A stretch of DNA of 64,000 nucleotides from Prosopocoilus inquinatus (lineage: Eukaryota; Arthropoda; Insecta; Coleoptera; Lucanidae). The notes below the pieces were generated by a model. The model had not been told where the DNA came from. It saw only the letters and a program-made list of their open reading frames with translations, and did no database searches. Positions 57,205 to 64,000 of the stretch are shown here, piece by piece (positions within the stretch are counted from its first letter, which is position 1; each line of letters opens with the position of its first letter). The DNA is taken from NCBI GenBank assembly GCA_036172665.1, contig CM069872.1, positions 46,362,101-46,426,100 of the forward strand, given 5' to 3'. The position numbers and the translations under genes were made by a program.

Positions 57205-57896
57205 ACTTGCGCAGGTGCGCGTCGCAGGCTTCTGTCATACTCCTCACGAGTTCTTCCGGGGTAAGCGAGGCCTTGTTGAAACCTTTGCTTTCCTCTGCCA
57301 TGTGCTTCAGTCTTGACTGACTGATGAACGTGAGGTTCCGGTTTCGTGCTTTTCTCGATGGTTACCGAGTAGGCGATGAGACTGAGAATGTCCTTGTCGA
57401 TAGTCCAGTTTTGAACTCTGTTGGACAGGTTCGCTGTCGTAAGCGAAACATCGATGATGGACGAACCTAGAGTGTTTGATAAGGTGGGAGTACTATCCTT
57501 GTTTTGGACTGTTAAGTCCACCCATTCCTCCTGCCGCTTGCCTTTTTGGTTTTCGACGTTGCTGCCGAAGATACTCGACTTGACGTTGAGGTCGCACTCT
57601 TTACACTTTCCTCTAATGTCTGTTTCCAAGTTATACAGGAAAGTCTCGAAGTCTTGGACAGATTGGTTAGGAAAGATCTAGCATAAGTAAACCACCAGCG
57701 CCTCCAGAGTTCCAACCTTACGAAGCCGTTTCCTTGGTGTACGTTCGTGACAGTGACGCCTCTGCTTGTAATGTCTGCTCGGTTCCTGACCAATCACTAC
57801 GTCTGCCCTTCTCTCGTAGGATAGTTGTGCCACGAGGTCACGGGCCGCGGCGTATTTGTCTACGTTAATTTGGATGAAATTTATTTTTCCTTCCAT
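57205..57896 (-). pseudogene. R1-type LINE ORF2: apurinic-like endonuclease fragment
   Basis: Starts at ATG 57896 (MEGKINFIQINVDKYAAARD), overlapping the end of ORF1 by 16 nt in another frame, an arrangement common in R1-clade elements. The EEP nuclease N-terminus has the glutamate in VVIGQEP. The frame then breaks. A second segment, readable at 57629-57330, has DLNVKSSIFGS, EEWVDL and the GSSIIDVSL motif. The expected SDH box is no longer readable. Reverse transcriptase and everything downstream are missing: the sequence runs into the minisatellite at about 57205. Frameshifts and missing RT make it non-functional. It would have nicked target DNA for target-primed reverse transcription. Confidence 0.8.
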
Positions 57897-58615
57897 GGTG
57901 GTGTAGGAGTTCCGGTTTTCTGGCTCCTTGGTGCTGGAGTCGGCGCTGTCTCCTTTTTTCCTTCATCCTTATGTTCGGCGTCGCGTTTCTTCCCCGGAGG
58001 TTTCCAAGTGTCCATCACTTTGAGTTCCTTTTTCGCTTCCTTCAGGGCTTTCGTAAAGGCTTTACAATTGACGGATCCCACCTTATGGCCTTCTTCTTTG
58101 CATACTGGGCATGCTGGTTGTGCGTCGTAATTATTGGCGGTGTGTCCTTCCTTTCCACAGTTGAGGCAGGCCTTGCTTCTATCCAGGCCTTTGCACTTCC
58201 TGATTCTGTGCTCGTACTCCCAGCATCTCTGGAAGGTGTGTCCTTCCTTTCCACAATAGAGGCAGGCTTTGCTTCTGTCCAGGCCTCGGCACTCGCCGAT
58301 CCTGTGCTCGTACCCTCAGCATCTCTGGCATTTTGGCATTTTGGTATCAGTATGCGTCGTTCGGGTTTGCACGGAACTAAGCCGATCTTTATCTTGCCCC
58401 TAGCGATGGTCACAGCAGACAGCAGAATCCAGTCCATTAGGTTCTTGTCCATCGTGATGATGGCCGCCTGTGTGTTTCCCAGGTTCGGCCTTAGGTCACG
58501 TATTTTGATATTCCCTCCAGTTTGTCGAGTGCCTCTCTTATTGCGTTTTCGATTTCTTCTTTTTTAGTCGTAGCGTCCATTCACTTTTCCACCGCACCTT
58601 CGTCTTTTTCGAGGG
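57881..58615 (-). pseudogene. R1-type LINE ORF1: gag-like CCHC zinc-knuckle protein
   Basis: Minus-strand fragment starting near 58578 (MDATTKKEEIENAIREAL), through a region with MDKNLMDWILLSAVTIARGK and KIGLVPCKPERR, then cysteine knuckles, ending at a stop at 57881. At least two frameshifts are needed, near 58500 and after KIGLVPC...PKCQ around 58330. One knuckle is canonical (CLYCGKEGHTFQRC). The next has lost its last Cys (CLNCGKEGHTANNY). The third is the longer CPVCKEEGHKVGSVNC type. The N-terminal half of a normal ORF1 is absent. The protein would bind element RNA. Order gag-then-endonuclease and the third knuckle type point to the R1 clade. Confidence 0.82.
58141..58330 (-). repeat. 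~87-bp in-frame duplication of a zinc-knuckle module
   Basis: Two consecutive segments encode GLDRSKACL(Y/N)CGKEGHT preceded by YEHRI, with about 90% nucleotide identity, so the module was duplicated in frame inside ORF1. Gag zinc-knuckle arrays of R1-type elements usually have three knuckles; this copy would gain an extra one. Confidence 0.7.
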
Positions 58616-58624
58616 TTAATTGAC

Positions 58625-58910
58625 ATTGATTACGTATGCCGATGTAGCAAAATTAAATTCTGCTTGTGTGTTTACTCCATGAAGGAAGAAATATTGACGT
58701 AATCAAAAACCATGGGGACAACAGTAGAATTAAATTCCATGAAGATAAGATAAGGAACATTGACGTGATCAAGAACCAAGGAGACCGCCAAAGAATCAAC
58801 ATTGACATTGATTGTGTTTGCCAATGTAGCAGAATTAAATTCTTCTGTGTTTATTCCATGAAGATATAAGGCTAAGGAACATTAACTTACTCAAGGATTA
58901 TTGGAGACGA
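58625..58910 (+). repeat. ~90-bp minisatellite, right block (3 copies)
   Basis: Three units around GCCGATGTAGCAAAATT (58637), GTAGAATTAAATTCC (58724) and GCCAATGTAGCAGAATT (58820). Each continues into TGTGTTTA, CCATGAAG, a GACGT(A/G)AT-type core and an AACCA(T/A)GG-like end where preserved. They match the two units left of the LINE fragment, so the LINE interrupts one array. Confidence 0.75.
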
Positions 58911-59328
58911 AATAAGGATCAATTGCCACACAAGAATCGAAATGTTGTCTAGATTTTCTTGAAGAGAATTACTAAAGATCTGAATTAAATACCGAAATAA
59001 GGATAGAGATAACAGAAGAACAGAATGTTGAAGAAATTCGCACAAGAAGATTGTGATATGACCATATCAAAAGAATAGGAAAACACATGCGATCACAGAG
59101 GATAAGGACATGTTGAACGTTGAACAAGAAGGTTTGCATGAACATAGAAACACAAGAGCTCTTTTTGTTTAATTGGGAATATTTTTAATTAAGTTCCAGA
59201 ACAAAATCCCTCTAGACCACGCCTTTTCCAATTAATTTGGTTTAGCAAAAATACTTTTAGCATTTTATTACTTAGAATTTGTTTAAGAATGCTAACAACA
59301 TATTCTTGTTTAGCAGCATGTTTTTATC
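58911..59328. other. No recognisable feature
   Basis: AG-rich plus strand at first, then AT-rich; no coding signal. Confidence 0.45.
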
Positions 59329-59365
59329 GTACCTGAAAATGTCACTGTGACGAAACCGGTCGTGC
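59329..59365 (+). ncRNA. Decayed hammerhead ribozyme motif
   Basis: Stem I GTAC/GTGC, core CTGAAAA, helix II GTCA/TGAC with a short loop, GAAA, palindromic helix III ACCGGT and a GTC cleavage triplet follow the hammerhead order. The core has A where the catalytic G8 should be (CUGANGA expected), so it should be inactive. The ACCGGT helix differs from both other ribozyme families in the window, so it comes from a third family. Confidence 0.55.
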
Positions 59366-62300
59366 CATTAAAAGTATTTGCCGCTGCATAACACCGCTGT
59401 TATTTTCCTTCAAAATACTCACTGCAACCGCATACCGCACGGAGAACATAACCTCTTTATTGTTATTGATGTTCAAAACTGCAAAAGTAGAAAGTTTAAT
59501 CGTACTTTTATTATTTGTATAGTGTGTTTCATTATAATTGAGTCATAAAACAGTCGACATCTTATGATGGTCATAAAACGAATTGAGATCGGTAACTCCT
59601 TGTAATCTTTAATAACTTCGCAATCGGAATTCGCATGTAATAATAAAACCTTGAGAAATATTTATTATCAGCCGTATTGATTTCGTCGTAAAGGTAAATT
59701 TTTCATTTCGTTTTGTTTAGATATGTAAACAGGATATTTGAAGCATGAGGACGAAATGCTTTATTTAATTTTTGGGAACAACAGGATTAATATTTTTTAG
59801 AACTTTTAGAGTGTAAGGAAGTAGATAAGATTTTTACAGATATCTGTTTATAATCATAACAGCATATGTACGAGTTTCACTTAAATAAAAATTTCGTTTT
59901 ACAATACACAACGAGTGGGCAATTGTTCATGAATTTATTTAAAATTGTATTTACGATAATCCAAAAAGCTTTTATGATTGAAAGTTAAATTTGGACTTAT
60001 TCAAATTCATGAGTGGATTGCAGAATTTCAAGGACAGTTTCCAGAATTTCCTTTTATCTATGTACGATCAGTTCTGTCATTCGATATTAAATATTGTTGC
60101 TGAGATTTCGCAATACTGGTAGCGCTGATAGGAATAAAAGAAGTCGAAGTCCACCGGTGCGTACTGAAAACAAAAAATAAATAAGCTCGAGAAAGTGAAC
60201 ATTGAACTTCTGTTAGACGCTTATCGCAACAATTACATTTATCTTACGGATCACCAATTTGAGAAAGGATTTACACAAATATCCGGCTCGAAGGACCAAA
60301 ATGTTGATTGTTTGATGATTCTCGCTAATAGAATAATGACATTTTCACAAGAAGACCACACTTGCTAAACTTAGAAAATGAATAAAATGATTGTCTACCC
60401 CCCATTTATCGCTAGTTGAGCGAAAACTATTTTTTGCTCCAGTGAATAACAGCGAGAATGCGAACGCTAGCCGTGCGGACTCACGCAATCTCAGACGCTT
60501 ATCGCATTGTTTATTCCCCGTACCTAACGCCCAGTTATGTAACAGAACACACTCTATGAGAATTTTCAAAACCGGAAATATATTTTCCTAGGATTTTCTT
60601 CTTGTGTCACTGAATAACTTGCCTTCGGCCGATGGAAACTAATACTACGAAGATGAAGTTTCAAAATGTTATTGTCTCAATAAAAGTTGACTATGTTTAC
60701 AGTTACTTCCTGTGTATAAATTATGCAGATGTAAATAATGTCTGCGAAAGTTTTAATTAAGATGAGACTTGCAAAAGCAGACTTTCCACAGAGAAGACGT
60801 GATTGTTAAAATATTTTCAGGATTTTAGGATTTGTGTAAACAAATTTGAGTTTCTGCAGAAAGGAAGTTATCTGTCCAATTGAACAACATTACATACAGT
60901 ACGTACATACAATGATACCTGTGTTTGTTATTTTGTATACGTACTTCGATTACTTTAGTTATCGTTATTATAATACTTTTAATACCCTACCCACACAGCA
61001 TTTTTTTTTAAAAAGCCTTTATGAACTGATGACGTATTTCCTCAATTAGCAAGTAATAAGCTAAAAGTGAAACTGTTCCATAAATAACACAATATTAAAT
61101 TTGCGTACTGCTCACAGCCGGCCATAAAAATTATTTTTTTTTTTTTACCAGAGACCATTGCGAAATTTTAAAATTCGGTAATTACGCAATAAATTCTAAT
61201 TAAACCGTTAAGCTAATTTGAATATGAACGTCCATAATGGCAGTGCAGTAGGCGAATTAACATCGTTATAATTCTTTAATGTCATCGTAAAGGGACGATG
61301 GATGGTTGAAGTACCTGAAATAAAGCGGTAATCCTCCGCGGATTCATATTCTGGAAATACAGGACATAATTCAAACGGGAAAGTATATTAAAACGCCCGG
61401 GATCTAATGCAGCGGACGTAAGTCTCTCGTATACTTTCGTTTTCCTGTTAAATCGCACCGATTCACGTAATTATGTTCATCCCTTTAATGGTTTTACATA
61501 AATAATTCTTAGTTGCTTGAGTCACTTCTTTGTACAACGCTGACGTTGCTAAATTTACCTTATTTTTATCTGACATTTTAGTACAAAAACGCAATATTCT
61601 TTATTATGTTTAAGAAGTACTACTGTTCGCGTATTTATTAATACGAATTAATTCAAAATCAGATTTTATGATATAAAAAGTTCTTAGCTTCATATTCTCG
61701 TCGTCCTTTAATATGTTTCTCTACATGCTTCCATTTTATGTATCTTTACAAACTTTATATGACGAACGTAAAATATAATGAAAAAGAATTTTCGTGGAAC
61801 CTCTAATAAAAAGCTACTTTCTAAAAGCTAGTTTTTTTACTATGTTTGTCCTTGATAGTTATATTTTAGAAAGACGTATTTATTTCCAACAATGAAGTTT
61901 TACACAAATCGAGTTATGTCAGACACTTCAAAATCGTGAATATTTGCACCAATATTTTTTTTCAAACAGAACATAAATTTATGTCGTTAGTATTTGGAAT
62001 AGACATTTTATATAAGTTCAACAAATTCTAACTGATACGCCATGTAATATTGCTCTAAGATTCGTTTGTACAGGGTATATTAAAAAGTAAAATAACAAAG
62101 TTCAAAAGCAGATTAGGAAACTCAAAAGAAGGGGAAAATTATATATTATATAAATATTATTAGCAGTTTTGTAAGAGACGTGGTTAGGAACTGTTACACT
62201 TAGAAAATAATAAGTCAATACTAAAAATCTGTTTAGAATATTTCCGACGTCTACCCAGAAAAGAGTTACATGTTCGTTCGAGCAAACCAGGTTGCAGTTC

Positions 62301-62953
62301 GTTACTGGAACTGATGTGCATTTGCATGTACTAAGTTTTTTAAGTAACTCGAGAAAAGGAAGGAAGCTGAAATCGGGAGATCGATACACTGCGTCCTATT
62401 CACCTTCCTGGCTTCTATTCGTTAAGTTGATCCCGAACTGCTAGTCCGAGATGTCACCATCGCAAAAACGCATACACCATAATTCACGTCTGATGTTCAG
62501 CAGCACATCTTCCAATAGCGAAGGTTGTGTCTTGTTAAAAAAGAAAATTTTGATAAGCTTAATCAATTAACCGAGTGAGCAAACCCATCCACCCTATCAG
62601 TCCACTTCTTCACGTTCAAATGTAGTCGGTGACACCACGAGGATCTTCATTTACTTAATGATGAATATCTTGGTTACTACGAGATAAAATTGATAAAATC
62701 TTTTAGAACATTATCTACAGACAAATTCCCAATGTTATTGAATCGCGCCGTTTGCGGACTCATTAATAATTTGTCACTTTTTTAGGATGTACAATCCATG
62801 TTTGAATTTTATATAATCAATTCATTAAATAAATAAATCCAGAGAACTGTTTGGGTGTTTAGATATATATATATATATATATATATCGATAGGTACATTC
62901 ATTTTTCCTTTCAAATAACATGCTTCATATTGAATTGTTTCTGGAAAATCACA
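59366..62953. other. No recognisable gene
   Basis: AT-rich. Opposite-strand open frames at 60.35-60.59 kb shadow one another and carry no motif. A CGTTATTTTCCTTCAAAA-like piece near 59395-59425 resembles one at ~970-990, perhaps the same dispersed repeat. Confidence 0.5.
62862..62886 (+). repeat. (TA)n microsatellite
   Basis: About 12 uninterrupted TA/AT dinucleotides followed by CGATAG. Confidence 0.9.
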
Positions 62954-63525
62954 TACAGTGTATCTCCGGGTTGATTTCGCGACTTATATAATGAACTAAA
63001 AAAAAATTTGAATTCAATTTCATCTTTTGCAGTTTAGGTGTGCTTGGTGCCAAATGAGATGTGCTTGGTGCGAAATGAATTTGTACCGAATTTCACGTGG
63101 AAGGTCTTTAAGGTGGTGGGATTAACACGAGAAGAAATAAAATACGTGCAAGCAAAGTGGTCTTCCTTTTTTTAGGAGAAAATGTTCGGTATTAGTATAT
63201 ATTTCCATTTGAAATTGGCGAGCTAGACCAGCTTCCAACATTCTAGAAAAAAAATTGAGCTACTGAAAATTAATATTTCACTGCAGTTATAATTTTTCTT
63301 TCCAGGATGTTGGCACTTGGTAAATCTTTCAAATGGAAAACACTTTTCTCCTAGATTCAGAGGGAAGGCCACTTTGCCTATACAGATTTTATTTCTTTGT
63401 GTATAATTCCGCCACCTTCAAGAGAAGACCAAATTTGGCATACATCGAAGCAGACTTGACTTGCAGAACATGAAATCTGAATTCAAAAGTTTTTGATCCA
63501 TTAAACACATCACGAAGTCAACCCG
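62954..63525. mobile_element. Long-TIR foldback related to the 35-kb element
   Basis: The left end TACAGTGTATCTCCGGGTTG and the right end, which has lost its outermost ~13 bp and ends CAACCCG, start arms of ~270-290 bp each. Shared landmarks include GGTTGA(T/C)TTCG, GTGCTTGGTGC or GTCTGCTTCG, AAGGTGG(T/C)GG, GAAATAAAAT and AGGAGAAAA. The same landmarks occur in the TIRs of the 35-37-kb element. The left arm has a 21-bp internal duplication around TGTGCTTGGTG. Nearly the whole element would fold into one hairpin. Non-coding. Confidence 0.7.
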
Positions 63526-64000
63526 TCTGTTTGTCAAGTAATAAAGTTAGCTGCGGATCTACTGATTCCAGATCTGCCGGCAGTTACAGTAGGACGGTTC
63601 AAAACATACAAAGGTTGGCACTCATTTTTTTTGGGAGAACTGCGAGAAAATTGAGAAAACGCGATTACGACCATACCATAAATGTTACACAGGTTTTATT
63701 AAATTTAAATTACACAAGTGCTACAAAGACGAAGGCAAAATCAAAGTAAAGTTTGACAACAAATCACGCAAAATAGTAAATCAACTCAAAGCTCACAGTA
63801 TTAATCCTAGATACAATTATCTCTGATCGAGATTCGCGGAGAGGTGGGTATTATATTTAAATCAAAACATCGGGCCTCACAACAAACGAAAAATTAAGCA
63901 TAACTTCAATTTGAAATTGTTATTCAAAATACTCTGCAAAACTTCTGGACTTAATTATTCAGATCCGAATGTGTCCTAACCAAAAATTAGAATTAGTCAA
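63526..64000. other. No recognisable feature
   Basis: The window edge. A 72-codon plus-strand frame (63531-63749) has no recognised motif. Confidence 0.45.

Noticed and set aside
57971..58567. Plus-strand open frame of 198 codons
   Set aside because: It is antisense to the gag-like zinc-knuckle coding sequence on the minus strand.

Overview
This is a repeat-dominated stretch of an AT-rich metazoan nuclear genome, most likely an insect or another arthropod. The basis is the mix of element types: Penelope-like retroelements, an R1-type LINE, a second LINE with a short tandem-repeat tail, hAT-like elements with 8-bp target duplications, and many foldback MITEs. I could not find a convincing host protein-coding gene, rRNA or intact tRNA. 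Every readable coding stretch belongs to a transposable element, so the window looks intergenic or like a very large intron. The species cannot be named from sequence alone.

Layout. 1-4.6 kb: plain AT-rich DNA. 4.6-5.6 kb: 5'-truncated LINE reverse transcriptase fragment (minus) with 9-bp target duplications. 7.6-9.1 kb: a ~1-kb hammerhead-ribozyme repeat (element A), then two foldback elements. 9.7-11.9 kb: hAT-like element with two nested MITEs. 13.7-14.0 kb: tandem duplication. 19.2-19.9 kb: two foldbacks. 24.1-25.2 kb: hAT-like element. 25.5 kb: MITE. 25.8-26.1 kb: ribozyme repeat B. 29.2-30.2 kb: probable hAT-like element holding a small old Penelope relic. 30.3-31.8 kb: Penelope-like inverted dimer. 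31.8-32.4 kb: ribozyme repeat C. 32.8-37.2 kb: several inverted-repeat elements and a tRNA-like sequence. 39.1-44.1 kb: a 4.9-kb near-perfect palindrome made of two Penelope-like copies, each with an open reverse transcriptase/GIY-YIG frame. 47.4-49.7 kb: hAT-like element and a local duplication. 52.0-53.3 kb: unclassified GC-richer block. 53.6-55.9 kb: foldbacks. 57.0-58.9 kb: R1-type LINE fragment inside a minisatellite. 59.3 kb: decayed hammerhead motif. 63.0-63.5 kb: long-TIR foldback.

The central observation is a set of six related insertions: three Penelope-like dimers (29.3, 30.3 and 39.1 kb) and three copies of a short non-coding ~311-bp-unit repeat (7.6, 25.8 and 31.8 kb). All six are head-to-head inverted dimers flanked by 12-14-bp perfect target duplications. 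Five contain a complete minimal type I hammerhead ribozyme fold; the 29.3-kb relic keeps only part of one. In all six, one arm stops 52-63 nt after the ribozyme cleavage position, while the other runs further at its 3' end and is the shorter arm overall. This fits the short repeats being retrozyme-like, non-autonomous partners mobilised by Penelope-type reverse transcriptase/endonuclease. The ribozyme folds and end structures can be read directly. The shared mobilisation is an inference.
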